The position numbers and the translations under genes are program-made. The notes beneath the pieces are model-generated. The model did no database searches and was not told where the DNA came from. It was given only the letters and a program-made list of their open reading frames with translations. DNA of 64,000 bases. Source: Oasisia sp. SBJ-2009 (lineage: Eukaryota > Annelida > Polychaeta > Sabellida > Siboglinidae). Positions 43,192-55,356 of the stretch are shown here, piece after piece (within the stretch, counting starts at the first letter, position 1; each line of letters begins with the position of its first letter). The stretch covers positions 5,789,827 through 5,853,826 of the forward strand of contig OZ024857.1 in the NCBI GenBank assembly GCA_964017155.1, given 5' to 3'.

Positions 43192-44550
43192 TCATCATCA
43201 TCATCATCATCATAATCATCATTGTGCAGCCATGGTGTCCCGTCGTTGGGCGCGAAGCCCTCAGCATGCTGCTTACACATCTGCCTATCTTGCGCTATCC
43301 TCTGCCAGATGGTACCCTTCCAGTAGTTCTCTAGTCCTTCTTCTTCTTCTTCTTCTTCTTCTTCTTCTTCTTCTTCTTCTTCTTCTCCTCCTCCTCCTTC
43401 TTCTCTCAGATACTGGACGGGGCCCGTTGCAGGGCGTTTAAAGTCCAACGAGAATTTGTGAGTTCACTACGGGTTACACATTTACTCCCTGTGGGGGATC
43501 TTTTACTTCCCCGGCACAGACACTAGATATAAGGGACCACCGGCTTTTAGTGTCTCTTCCGAAAGACACGGGCAAATGTGGTGTGAACGAAATTGCCTAA
43601 GTTTCGAAACGGCGGTAGGTGGGATTGAACCACCGTCCGTCCCCTCAATTCGTCTTTCCACCGTCTCGCCGGTCTTCCTCTAGGTCTTTTCCTTTTGTAA
43701 GGTTTCCAGGTGGTGATACGCAGTGTCCATCGGTTATCTCGTATTCTGCTGACGTGCCCTGCCCAGGTCCACTTCCGCCTTCTGACATGTTCAATCACAT
43801 CTGTTACCTTGGTATTTTCCTCTTACCCAGATGTTTGCTTTTCTGTCCCGGTATGTGATGTTTAACATACTCCTTTATACCTTTTTTTGTGCGGCTGGTA
43901 GCTTGTTCTTTGTTTGGGTGGTGAGTGCCCATGTTTCCGCGCCGTTTGTCATTGCTGGGAGTACGCACGAGTTGTAGACTTGTCTCTTCTAGCATGTTAC
44001 AATATTACCTTTGAAGATGGCGAGGTGCTTGGCGAATGCTGTCCATCCGGATTCTTTTTGTTTGAATCTCATTGTCTTGGGTTTTGTCTCTGTTGCTTAT
44101 CTCTGTCCCAGGTAGATGTAGCTTTCAACGTTCTCGATCTGAGTGTTGCTGACATATATTGGTGTGTCGTTTTCCATCATCACCTTTGTCTTCGACTTGT
44201 TCATCTTCAGATCCCGATTTTCGCTTTCATCTGCTAATTTGTTGTAGCTCATGTGGTGTATTAGCCCATATGAGTATGTCGTCGGCGAAGCGAAGATGAC
44301 TAAGATATTTGCCGTTTATCTTCAAGATTGTGGTTTCCAAAGTCAGTCATCTAAATATGCTTTCGAGTGCTGCCATGAACAGCTTGAGCGATATGATAGC
44401 TCCATGTCGTACTCCTCTCTTGATGTTGATCTTGTTGCTTTCTTTGTGTAGGTGGACTGTCAACGTATGCTTCAATCTAATAGCAGAACTATCTGTAAGA
44501 CTGACTCGCCTGCCAGACCAGTAATCGACGTCTGCCAGCTCTAAATTATA
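43190..44550 (-). mobile_element. Degenerate non-LTR retrotransposon, minus strand, split by a SINE
   Basis: On the minus strand, frames hold RGVRHGAIISLKLFMAALES (RT motif B), RFADDILIWA (motif C), NGAETWALTT, WTWAGHVSRIRDNRW and RGRPARRWKDEL. Coding resumes near 43334 with ENYWKGTIWQRIAQDRQM before a (GAT)n tail at 43190-43220. Multiple stops and frameshifts show it is dead. Its 5' part (endonuclease) is missing. Confidence 0.88.
43336..43635 (-). mobile_element. tRNA-derived SINE (minus strand) inserted in the LINE
   Basis: On the minus strand, a B-box-like GGTTCAATCCC is followed by ACTTAGGCAATTTCGTTCAC, TTTCGGAAGAGACACT, AAGATCCCCCACAGGGAGT and CCTGCAACGGGCCCCG, with a (GAA)n tail at 43336-43400. 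It interrupts the LINE coding sequence between RWKDEL and ENYWKG. Confidence 0.75.
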
Positions 44551-45322
44551 GACGCTTATACTACATCATGATATCACTATCTAAGTAGGATAGCTGTGCG
44601 TTTCTGTTGTTTCTTTGTGTGGCGATCTCTGGACATCCGATGCGCGTGATTAGGATATCTGAACGTCCGTGTTTGAAGGAGTTGCTCAGTGGTGTTGCAG
44701 AATTGCAAGGCTGCTGACATGCAGTGGCGTATTTAGGGTTGCATTTGGCAATGACCTTCCTTTGGAGAAATATATCTTAATAATGCATTGCTCTTCTTCA
44801 AGGCAAACTAATCACACCTTTTCATCCGTGAAAATTTCGGCCTTCTTTTCGACATCCTATATCTCCGCTGCTGACCTGATTTGCAATTTGTTCGACAACG
44901 ACAACGTAGATGAAAGATGTTTGTTTCCGTTCCTTACAAAACATCACAGTGTCTGTACAATCAAGTAGAATGCGAACATGACACTTTAAGTTTGACGTAC
45001 GATGTTAGGCTCGTGTGGAACCAAGATTTGCCCTCAAGTCTTTCAAAAGATATCGTATCGTTTCCTCGTCGTGCGTTTGGTTCGTTGTCAAGCACAAGCT
45101 GTGATGGTGATTCCAAGCAAGAATTAACATGTAAAAAGTAATTTGGAAGACGGCAATGCTTCGGCCGAATGAAACGCAATCTCTCTTGGTTTGACATATC
45201 GCATGCCAAATGTTCGAACTAAAACGTGTGCAGTTTGTCGAGTTTAAAATGGATAACATAGAATGGAGTGGGGTTGACGAAAATAAAGGTTTGTTTCCGC
45301 AGTGCGCCGTTGTGCGACCTAC

Positions 45323-45931
45323 CTGCCGGTTGTTCTGGCTACTGGAGCGACTCATCAGGGCGTTCTTCGATCGGTGTTCCCCTTTCGGGATGTGCTCCTG
45401 TAGTCCGGCGAGCAGCAACTTTACGGAGTCCTTGTGGATGGGCAGGTAATAGACGTCGGGACTCGATTCCGAGTACATCCGGGTATCTTCGATTACCCAG
45501 TACTTGCCCACCAGATCGGCGTAGTACAGCGACCCCAGGTAGCAGACGCAGGCGAAGTAGAGCGACCAGGCGCTGAGGAACGGGTCGTCGGAGTAGCAGG
45601 GCAGCTGGAAGTAGAAGACCGCGTAGTCGATCAGGCGGTTCAGTGGCATCCAGATGAACCGGAACACGAGCCAGATGACGATGATCTGGAAGATGTCGTG
45701 CGTGTAGTGGCGCGCGCCCGTGCCCGCGCTGCGGAAGTAGCGCCGGAAGCCGGGCACGAGCACGTTGAGCGTCGCCGACATGTAGAGCCATGGGCCGAGC
45801 TCGACCGGGCCGCGCCCGACCGAGATGCCACGGTGGAGGAGCGCCGGCGCGATCACCTGCAGGAAGAGGATGCATACGGCTCTCTGCGTGATCAGCCACG
45901 CATGACGGACCACGCGCGACCAATGCTTCAT
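45323..45931 (-). CDS. Unrecognised multi-pass membrane protein B (paralogue of A), 5' coding exon
   Basis: The ATG is at 45931-45929 and the frame is open for 203 codons to a consensus donor CAG|GTAGGT (minus strand, intron starts at 45322). The downstream exon was not found. The product has hydrophobic spans AVCILFLQVIAPALL, LGPWLYMSATLNVLV, DIFQIIVIWLVFRFIWMP and LYFACVCYLGSLYYADLV, followed by a polar tail ending in SRSSSQNNRQ. It shares span order and key residues with protein A about 5.6 kb away on the same strand. Alternative: the frame runs past the donor without an intron to a stop near 45005, but the composition beyond 45323 is not protein-like. Function unknown. Confidence 0.72.
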
Positions 45932-46260
45932 CAGGGCTGCTGGCGGCAACTATCGCGCGTCGTCTGTGTGCACGGTCGGCCGTACCACCTCACAATTGTG
46001 TGACGTGCGACGTGCGCCGGTGACGTCACGCGAAGCACACCGGACGGCGCGTCACCGACGGGTCGTTCGACGTTGATCGCGGTCGCGGCCGTCCGCGCAT
46101 TCTCGTGGGTTCTCGCCGCGCTCACGGTCGTACCAGCGCGACGCGAGAACTCGGCTAGCGATCGGTGTTCCGCCGTCTGCTTCTGGATAAATTGTACCCG
46201 GCCAGTTCGTGCGTTTTTATGACATCTGGCTGCACGTATAGTTTGTGTATAGCGTCTTCT
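45932..46260 (-). promoter_or_regulatory. CpG-rich putative promoter of membrane protein B with a CRE palindrome
   Basis: The segment is unusually CpG-dense compared with its AT-rich surroundings. It includes a perfect TGACGTCA at 46021-46028, the CREB/ATF consensus, about 90 bases upstream of the ATG. Promoter function is inferred from position and composition. Confidence 0.5.
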
Positions 46261-46462
46261 TGTCAGGAACCAATAACGTGCTATGAAGTGAACGTCCGGT
46301 TCCCGTTAGGAATGCATGGATTACATTAAACTGCGCCAGAGGTTTGTTACGTCACGAAAAGGTCGACGTAAAACGAAAGCTACGTCGGACGTATGCGACA
46401 AAAATACTGCTACAGCGATACACAGTAAAGTAATAGAGATGTCAGGGCGTATACTTAGTGTA

Positions 46463-46644
46463 CTGTTGCAGTCGTCTCGTGTTGCATTCGTGCTTTCTCT
46501 GATTGGGAATACGTCAAATTTTTATTTTATACACGGTGTGGAACGAACACTGAACACAACTCTGAGAAATATTCAGAAATAAAATATGTTTTACGTATTC
46601 CCAAACTTGGAAAGCACGAATGCAACACGAGACGGCTGCAACAG
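46463..46644. mobile_element. MITE-like foldback element (182 bp) with TA target duplication
   Basis: The ends are near-identical inverted repeats of about 55 bases beginning CTGTTGCAGYCGTCTCGTGT. They are flanked by TA on both sides (46461-46462 and 46645-46646). Length and duplication fit a Tc1/mariner-type non-autonomous element. Confidence 0.82.
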
Positions 46645-46645
46645 T

Positions 46646-47593
<948 letters not shown>

Positions 47594-47642
<49 letters not shown>

Positions 47643-47656
47643 CATGTGTGTGTATG

Positions 47657-47707
<51 letters not shown>
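47594..47707. repeat. (TA)n microsatellites
   Basis: Two TA arrays (47594-47637 and about 47658-47707) separated by a TACATACATGTGTGTGTATG spacer. Confidence 0.95.
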
Positions 47708-47714
<7 letters not shown>

Positions 47715-47861
47715 CATATGCGGGAATAGAAATGTTTTCCTTCCTCACAGATGGCATGCACCTTGTTTGCCAAACAGGTAATAATAGTCAACCCCACAAA
47801 TAAGACATAAGACCTACATGTGTGCTGTAGAAGAAGGCAGATAACGTGTTTCATGCAGGCA

Positions 47862-48061
47862 GCATCAATCAATCAATCAATCAATCAGTCAGTCAGTCAG
47901 TCAGTCAGTCAGTCAGTCAGTCAGTCAGTCAGTCAGTCAGTCAGTCAGTCAGTCAGTCAGTCAGTCAGTCAGTCAGTCAGTCAGTCAGTCAGTCAGTCAG
48001 TCAGTCAGTCAGTCAGTCAGTCAGTCAGTCAGTCAGTCAGTCAGTCAGTCAGTCAGTCAGT

Positions 48062-48112
<51 letters not shown>
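47862..48112. repeat. (TCAA)n-(TCAG)n-(GCAG)n tetranucleotide array
   Basis: About 6 TCAA, 45 TCAG and 12 GCAG units in direct succession. Adjacent blocks differ by one base. Confidence 0.97.
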
Positions 48113-48734
48113 AGACCGAGAAGTTATGAATTTGGTGAATGAAGAGAAAGAAACAATGAACGCAACTGAAAAAGAAAAAGGTTGTGAACACATCTAAAGA
48201 GAAAGACGTGTTGAAACCAACGGTGATGGAACAGATTATGGATATGGATTTTTCATATCTATTGGCTAGGCTTAAATCAACTGCTGATGAAATTGTGAAA
48301 CTGTGCATATGCATGAAACTGTATGCATCGTTTCCTCAGTGCAAACGTTTCGCCACTATTGTGCGTGATGTTTATCAGTTTATGACACTCTTCAAGAACA
48401 TTTAGTTAAATTCTAGAACATTCCAGGGTACTCGAACGCAACATTGTAATTCAAGAACATTTTGGCAATCTGTGGCGACCTGACCCGGCAATATCCGGTT
48501 ATGTTTTCGCCACGGTCGCCACGGCCCACGTTACTCGTCGGCAACTTGCTGAAAGTCAACTTCAAAACAGCTCCGAAAGTCAGTATAACTGCCTGAATTG
48601 GTATAGTAACTCTATCCATGGCTAATGTAAGGCATTTTGCCGATATGTTGATGCGGAAACTTATATAAATGAAGCGATACATAACAAAAACAGCCTGACC
48701 GGGTCCGTGAGATACCTGCGACAACATTGGTTTA

Positions 48735-51170
48735 TCATGATGTATTATATATTGGGTTCCAAACACTGGCATATGATAGACTTCATCATCACGAGGTGTC
48801 GGGATAAGATGGACATCCACAGCACCCGAGCCATGCGTGGAGCAAACTGTTGGACCGATCACCAGATGCTGAGATCAAAAGTGGCTTTCAGAATACGACA
48901 AAAGCACAACAGGCAAGGGACAAATAAGCCGACCAAGCTCAACGCTGCAAAACTAAGTACCATCAGCCATAGGGAGAGTTTTGAGCAGGAGATGGACAGT
49001 GCTCTCGCCCACTGGGAGGAGAAGGAAAACTCAACACCAGACAGGGAATGGGCAGCTCTGCAGCAGGTTGTGTACAACACAGCCAAGACATATCTTGGCA
49101 AGCCAGACAGAAAACACCAGGACTAGTTCGACCTCAACGACCAGGAGCTACAGACTCTTATGAGCAGAAGAGACCAAGCCCACCAGAGAGTGTTACAAAC
49201 CAGGAGCACTAGATCCACCACTGCAGCATACAAAGATGCCTGCAGACTGCTACAAAAACACACCCGTGCACTGAAGTCGGACTGGTGGGAAAGGAAAGCA
49301 GTGGAGCTGCAGAGAGCTGCCGACAGTAACAACATGAAGGGCTTCTACAATGGACTGAAGGAAGTGTGGGGACCCAAAAAGAAGGGACCTGTTCAACTAA
49401 AATCAACAGACGGAATGGAAACCTTCTCTGACAGCAAGAGAGTTGTGGCAAGATGGAGTGAACACTTCCAGAAGCTACTCAACGTCCCTGGCGACATAGA
49501 TCACGAAGCTGTGGACAACATCCCGCAGCGCATTACCAAGACAAGCCTTGATGAGATTCCAACTATGGATGAGATGGCTAGAGCAATCGCCAGCCTGAAA
49601 GATGGCAAAGCACCTGGAGGAGATGGAATTCCTGCAGAAGTATGGAAGCATGGAGGAGACAATCTGTTCAGGAGACTGCACCAACTAATCACCAATGCCT
49701 GGGAGATGGGTTTTGTACCACAAGCATGGAAGGATGCAAGCATTATAACCATCTACAAGAAAGGTGATCGAAGAGACTGTGGGAACTATAGAGGAATCTC
49801 TCTTCTTTCCATAGCAGGCAAGATCTTCGCCAGGATCCTCCTCAACAGACTATCTACCCACCTAACACCAGAGGTAGTTCCGGAGACACAATGTGGCTTC
49901 AGAGGTAACCGGAGCACCGTGGATATGATATTTTGTCTCCGACAACTACAAGAAAAGTGCATTGAGCAGGACCGACCACTGTACATGGTATTTGTCGACT
50001 TCAGTAAGGCGTTCGATACAGTTGGGAGGACCGGACTATGGCAGCTACTGAAGAAGTATGGCTGCCCAGAGAAGTTCACAACAATGATCGAGGCACTACA
50101 TACCGGAATGATGGCGACTGTTAATGTTGGAGGGGAAGTCTCGGAATCGTTCAGGGTCACAAATGGGGTCAAACAAGGCTGTGTACTGGCGCCCACGCTC
50201 TTTTCCATCTTCCTATCAGCAATGCTCGACAATGCTTTCCGAGACATGGGGGATGGCATCTACATACAGTCCAGACAGAGCGCTGACTTATTCAACGTCG
50301 CACACTTCAGAGCGAAGACCAAGACTACACGGATACTGATGAGGGAGCTGCTATTCGCAGATGACAGTGCACTGGTTGCACACTCTGCTGAAGAGATGCA
50401 GAAAATAGTGGATGCTTTTTCCAATGCGTCAAAGAAGTTCGGCCTGAAGATTAACATCAAGAAGACCGAGGTGATGTACCAACCCAACTCTACAAGAACC
50501 CGAGAGGAGGCTATCATGGTTGATGGAAACAAGCTGAACTCTGTTATGGAATTCACCTACCTCGGAAGCACTATATCAAGTGACGGATGCATTGACGATG
50601 AAATACAGAGGAGGATGGCCAAGGCTAGTGCATCTTTCGGCCGACTACGCCAGAGACTCTGGAACAACCACCATGTGTCCATGCGGGTTAAAGGCAAGAT
50701 ATACCGTGCAATTGTGCTGTCCACCCTCCTATACGGAGCCGAGGCCTGGACAGTGTACAGACGACAGGTGAAAAAGTTGCATGCCTTCATGATGCGACAT
50801 CTGCGTTCGATCATGAGGATAACCTGGATGGACAAAGTGACAAACAAGGAAATACTCGAACGGACAGGGCTGCCATCTATGGAAGATCTTCTGATCAGAA
50901 AGAATCTCCGGTGGACTGGACACCTCATGAGGATGTCATCAGACAGGCTACCGAAGCAGGTTCTCTACTCCCAACTGTCTTCTGGTCACAGAAAGAGAGG
51001 GCGCCCTCGTCTCCGGTTCAAAGATACCATCAAGAGAAACCTGAAGCTGAGAGACATAAAGATCGACTCCTGGACATCACTCTCACAGCAGAGAGACAAA
51101 TGGAGAGCAAGAGTCAAGTGATGGAAGCAGTCTTTGTCGCTTCGCGACCGACAGCATGATGATATATTGG
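48735..51170 (+). mobile_element. 5'-truncated non-LTR retrotransposon (family 2) with one nonsense codon
   Basis: The element starts within the endonuclease C-terminus (HMIDFIITRCRDKMDIHSTR, NCWTDHQML). It continues through a linker, a full RT (YMVFVDFSKAFDTV, GVKQGCVLAPTLFSI, LLFADDSALVAH, YLGSTISSDG, LLYGAEAW) and a C-terminal HRKRGRPRLRFKDTIKRNL block to a stop at 51121. A single in-frame TAG at about 49123 separates the two open parts. Apart from that and the truncation the frame is intact, so insertion is recent. Confidence 0.93.
49160..51121 (+). pseudogene. LINE family 2 reverse transcriptase frame (653 codons)
   Basis: This is the longest open frame in the element and holds all RT motifs, with FADD as the catalytic Asp pair. 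The apparent start is internal: homology continues upstream across the TAG at 49123 into the endonuclease part, so this is not a natural N-terminus. Confidence 0.9.
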
Positions 51171-52444
51171 GTACACCAATCTGCATGTTTTCCACTTTCC
51201 CGATTCCGACCGTATGAATGAGAATGTATGTACGACATGCAACTTTCTTGTGGTACGCGTGCGCAAATTGTAATCTGTGCCCTGATTCGTAGATCCTAGC
51301 TAATCGAGTAATTAAAATGCGGCTTACTTAGACGGTTGCGAAAGGTTCCCCTCTCGAATGCGATCTATATAGCGTGCGAAAGTTTAATTTGTTATCCAAT
51401 TCTGACCAGTTTTACCCCACGCCATATTAGAAAAACGAAATTTCGGATTTGGACGAATCACAGAAACGATCAAATCGGGTTGACGAGCCGGAAGATTCTC
51501 ATGACGTGTGTGTGCGTGCGTAGCAATCTGTCTCCATAGACTACCCAGCAGTTCTCCAGGTTGATCAATATAAACGCTGGTCTGTTGTAATCCAATCGTA
51601 CATATTGTGGTGGCTACACCGTACGTGTCCTTAAGGTGCTCATTAACAGTGGTGTGTTGAATGTGTAATAAGTATCTTTGAGCCTTTTGGGTGCTTTGTA
51701 GCAGTAGTTACTCAAATGCTACCTCTGAGGTTTCTCAGTTCTACGATATTTGACTTGAATTGTGAAACTGTTCGCAATATCGCAAAATACTAAATAGGTC
51801 TGTAAATGCATAAGTGATATTTCATCTTATTTTTATGAATCCTTTTCATAAGTTTGCATTTGAAATAATAACAATATTGCAATATATTTAAGTTAACCAA
51901 ATATTGATTTATGGGTGCATCAGGATACACCTTCGTGCTGACAGCCATTACACGATTAGTTGTATAAATAGCAAGCTAGTTTCTTTAAATAAAGACACAT
52001 GCATCCAATTTACACAAATCTAATTTAATAAATCCTCAGCGTACAAGATCACGTCTGCATCAGACATGGATAAACTCTCTGTGGTATCACAATTTTGTTT
52101 TGAATTATCCAAAATGATCAATGTCAAAACGAGAACAGTTTTCCTCATAAACAAAGTCACTGACGCCACGCATACTTGTGTGTGTGTCCAAACTCGCGAA
52201 GTATGGCTATGGCTATACGCTATTAGTGAAAGTTCAACGGATTTGTTTGTCAGTAAATGTAATGCACTACACTGCATGTACAGTGTAGTAGGCAACATTT
52301 ACACCTCTTACTTTCTGCAAAGAGTAACCTAAACAAAACAGCAGCACTGACTACATTGAACACTAAAAACTTCGGAGAGCGTGCGTAACACAGGCACACT
52401 GCAACAGTCATATTCTAGTTGGCACTATCCCCAAGCAGCCTGCA
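51171..52444. other. No gene seen; 3' flank of SDHAF2
   Basis: AT-rich intergenic sequence between the LINE and the minus-strand SDHAF2 stop. It likely contains the SDHAF2 3' UTR. No repeat family or exon was recognised. Confidence 0.5.
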
Positions 52445-52554
52445 TTATTTCAGGTCCGGCCATCCTGTTCTCAACTCCATTTCTTTGTTCTGGGCGTGGG
52501 TTTTCATCATGTCCATCACTTCATTGTCAAATTCTTCCGGTGCAGGTCTTGATC
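52445..52554 (-). CDS. SDHAF2: SDHAF2 exon 4 (terminal)
   Basis: The acceptor is TGTTGCAG; TAA at 52447-52445. It encodes GSRPAPEEFDNEVMDMMKTH and ends QNKEMELRTGWPDLK. Confidence 0.93.
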
Positions 52555-55232
52555 CTGCAACAGAATTTGGGGATAGAAACAGTGACAATGGGCTGTATAA
52601 AATAACCTAGTGTAAATACTTATAGGCGATACTGAATGTATTTGTTTCTTTACAACATATTATTAACTGTTTCATGCATATCTGTGAATATACGGACTTA
52701 CTATGTATGGTACGTTTATCTGGGGCAGAATTAACAAAATTAAAATACAGTATTTTTGGATAGTTAAAAGTCGTCGACATCTTTTAGAAAATAAAGTAGG
52801 CAAAACTCTAACTAGTTTTTACACAAGTAATGTATAAGTGCAAACAGTAATTTCGATATACTGTAAGATACTGCAAGACATTCGCTTGTGTGGTGCAGGT
52901 AGGTAGACAAGACAAGTCCCCCACTAAAATAGGAGGTTGAAAACATCTGAAAATTGTTTGATAGATTTGAAAAACCATTACTGTAATTTCTGAATAAATT
53001 ATGGAAACATGTTTACCAATCATCCAGTAGTAGATGTCCCAATCGCTGGTTGGTTTGTTGATGATTAAATCATACATCCTCAGTTGTTCGTCATTCATTT
53101 TGTCTAGATAGCGATCAACAAACGTACTGAAAACGGAGATGCACAATGTTATTTTATATGTATGTACAGTATAATGTTCACTAATACAATAAACAGTGAT
53201 TAGTTCAATAAATATCCAATTATCGGTACATCTGTTATGGGATGGACAACTGTGAATTCCTCGTGAAATGTCAAAAATCACACTTTAAGTTAGTGTCATA
53301 TCTGAAAACTACTTGACCCATATTCAGTGTTTGTATTGAATAGCCATCAAGTGTGATGTAATTATTAATTTGCATACAGGTAACTAATATTAATTACCCA
53401 AAATCTGTAAAACGTTCAGGATTAGGCAGCGTGATAATACCTTGCATTTTTTAAAATATATTCATAATATTGATTAAAACAGATCTAACAATAATCCTTA
53501 GTGTCTACTGTATTGGAGAACAAAACAAACTGTTTTTAAAGCTTTATAATGTATCACACAATTGCAAGCCAAGAACTCAAGACAGATCATTTGTTTTCAT
53601 TTTTTATAAAACGAAAACTGGAGATTAAGCAGACTGGATCACATTGCATAAAGACACCAAGCAACACAGCTAGGTTTTTGTTTCTAACATAATATTATAA
53701 GGAAAGTTGGACAAGAACATAATAATTGAGACATATTCACAATTTCACATTCCAATCCATAATTGAATTTTTTGTTTACTGTGTATTACTAATTTACTGA
53801 AATCACATTCATAGAGCGCAATGATCTTGTGTCCTTAACTAGCAATAAATGATACGGGTGCAGCAGTGTCAGATTATAATCTTGTCTAAACCTGGTTAAA
53901 CAAATAACAAAACAGCAGTTATAAGTGAACTACATTCCTAGGTGATATGCAGTTTTATGCACACAAATTCAAAACGAACCTGAGAAGAATTCCGTTTTCA
54001 AGCATCCCTCGTTTGCGGCTTTGATAGATGAGTCGGGCCTTCTTCAATGCCGATGTCTCGCCAGTTCGCTCCACAAATTCGGGCAGGGGAGGCTCAACGA
54101 CATGTTCGGGTGTATGCAGTGGTACATCTGGTGGTTCTGTGCAGGGCTCACTGGCCAGACAGCGCACCTGGCGACCAGCCACTTGGCACAGCCGTACACA
54201 TCTCAGACCACTCTGAAAGGGCAACGCACTTCAAATGAAGATCCTTTTGTACATGTTTAATTGATCCATGTAACAATGTTTATTCAAAATGTGTAAGCAT
54301 ATTGCATGAATTATTTATCTGATATTAACAGCTTGTGTATAGTAACTGTGTACGGTTTAACCACTCTCTCTCTCTCTCTCTCTTTTAAATGCTGACCTCA
54401 TATATTAACATCACTAAATGTCAGTGATGCAAACCTGAAATTATTTTATAACCTACCATGATCTTAGTTCTAAAGAAATGCTTTTAGTATTATATTTACA
54501 TCCCTTTTATGCATCATATTTTTGGTTTGGGGAATGTAGCTATTTCAAGGGTATTAATATATACTGCATAGTGATGTGTTGTGGGTACCAGTTCAGTCTG
54601 CTGAGTCAACTAGTGGAGGCCTCTTATTTACATGCACCAGAATGGGCAGAACAGGTTTAGACAAGAGTAGAGATCTATCTGTAAATTTGATTTTCGTTTT
54701 TATGTGAATGTCATACAGACAGTTGTATGTGTTGGCATTATTAGATAGGGGTAACCTAAATAGGCATATTTAATAGAACTGCTTGGAAGACTGTTTTGGT
54801 TGTTTTGACTGATAAAATAGACAGTGTGGGAACTGATGACAACCCTATTTATCGCCCGCCCTTTTGAAGAATGTATCAATTTTATTTTAAAGCGTATTTT
54901 TAAACCGTTTGACAGAATGGATAACAATTAACAGCTGGTTTCAGTTTTATCTGTAAAACTTCCCCAGTGGACGGGGTTTCATAGAGCCGTGAACGGGAGT
55001 TTCGGTCACTGACGCTGTGCGACCTTGACCTGGCCGGCTGGCGTCGATCAAAACAACGCGGAGTCGAGCACACCGATATATTGTTTTTTAAGTTTCACCG
55101 TTAACGCTAACATGAATTCAAGCACCAGCAAAACACACATTTATCAGCGTAACAGCAGGCCATATATATAACAAAACTAATCGCTACTTACGCCGTTAGA
55201 AATCTACTTACCAATATTCTAGACATCGACAT
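52445..55232 (-). CDS. SDHAF2: SDHAF2 (Sdh5), succinate dehydrogenase assembly factor 2, complete
   Basis: Four minus-strand exons: 55232-55212, 54212-53980, 53126-53017 and 52554-52445. They total 474 bases, 157 residues plus TAA, with consistent phases. The N-terminus MSMSRILSGLRCVRLCQVAG is Arg-rich, lacks acidic residues and fits a mitochondrial presequence. The core has the family signature YQSRKRGMLENGILL, YLDKMNDEQLRMYDLIINKP and DWDIYYWMIG. Sdh5 is known to promote FAD attachment to SDHA in the matrix. Human SDHAF2 is 166 residues, so the length fits. The third exon ends at DWDIYYWMIG, so the usual Ala/Thr there is Met/Ile. The C-terminus ends RTGWPDLK, shorter than in vertebrates. 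A single-copy housekeeping gene is expected. Confidence 0.96.
53017..53126 (-). CDS. SDHAF2: SDHAF2 exon 3
   Basis: The acceptor is CCGTTTTCAG and the donor GATTG|GTAAAC. It encodes TFVDRYLDKMNDEQLRMYDL and the conserved NKPTSDWDIYYW block. Confidence 0.96.
53980..54212 (-). CDS. SDHAF2: SDHAF2 exon 2
   Basis: The acceptor is CCCTTTCAG and the donor CTCAG|GTTCGT. It encodes the rest of the presequence and the start of the conserved fold, PPLPEFVERTGE through RKRGMLENGILL. Confidence 0.95.
54855..54905 (-). mobile_element. Small LINE family 1 3'-region remnant in SDHAF2 intron 1
   Basis: CGCCCTTTTGAAGAATGTAT and the TTTTATTTTAAA that follows resemble the tail region of the inverted family 1 fragments. 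Confidence 0.45.
55212..55232 (-). CDS. SDHAF2: SDHAF2 exon 1 (7 codons)
   Basis: MSMSRIL followed by a consensus donor TTG|GTAAGT. Two ATGs are in frame; the first is used here, the second (two codons on) is equally possible. Confidence 0.8.
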
Positions 55233-55320
55233 GCTCGGGTCGGATTTTGAACCAACTCAGTGATGCTCATAAATATGTCTTGTACGTCAAGTAGTTGGAT
55301 AGACTGATTCATAGTCCACC

Positions 55321-55356
55321 ATGTGGCACCTCTGTCGTGTCTGCGGCATAAACAAG
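55321..55356 (+). CDS. Candidate first exon of a divergent plus-strand gene
   Basis: An ATG with strong context (CCACCATG) starts MWHLCRVCGINK and ends at a donor AACAAG|GTTAGC. It lies about 90 bases from the SDHAF2 start on the other strand, an arrangement typical of bidirectional promoters. The Cys pair resembles the start of zinc-binding domains. No second exon was found, so this is speculative. Confidence 0.25.

Noticed and set aside
45434..46003. 189-codon plus-strand frame across membrane protein B and its promoter
   Set aside because: Antisense shadow crossing the CpG promoter; composition is driven by GC-rich antisense codons.
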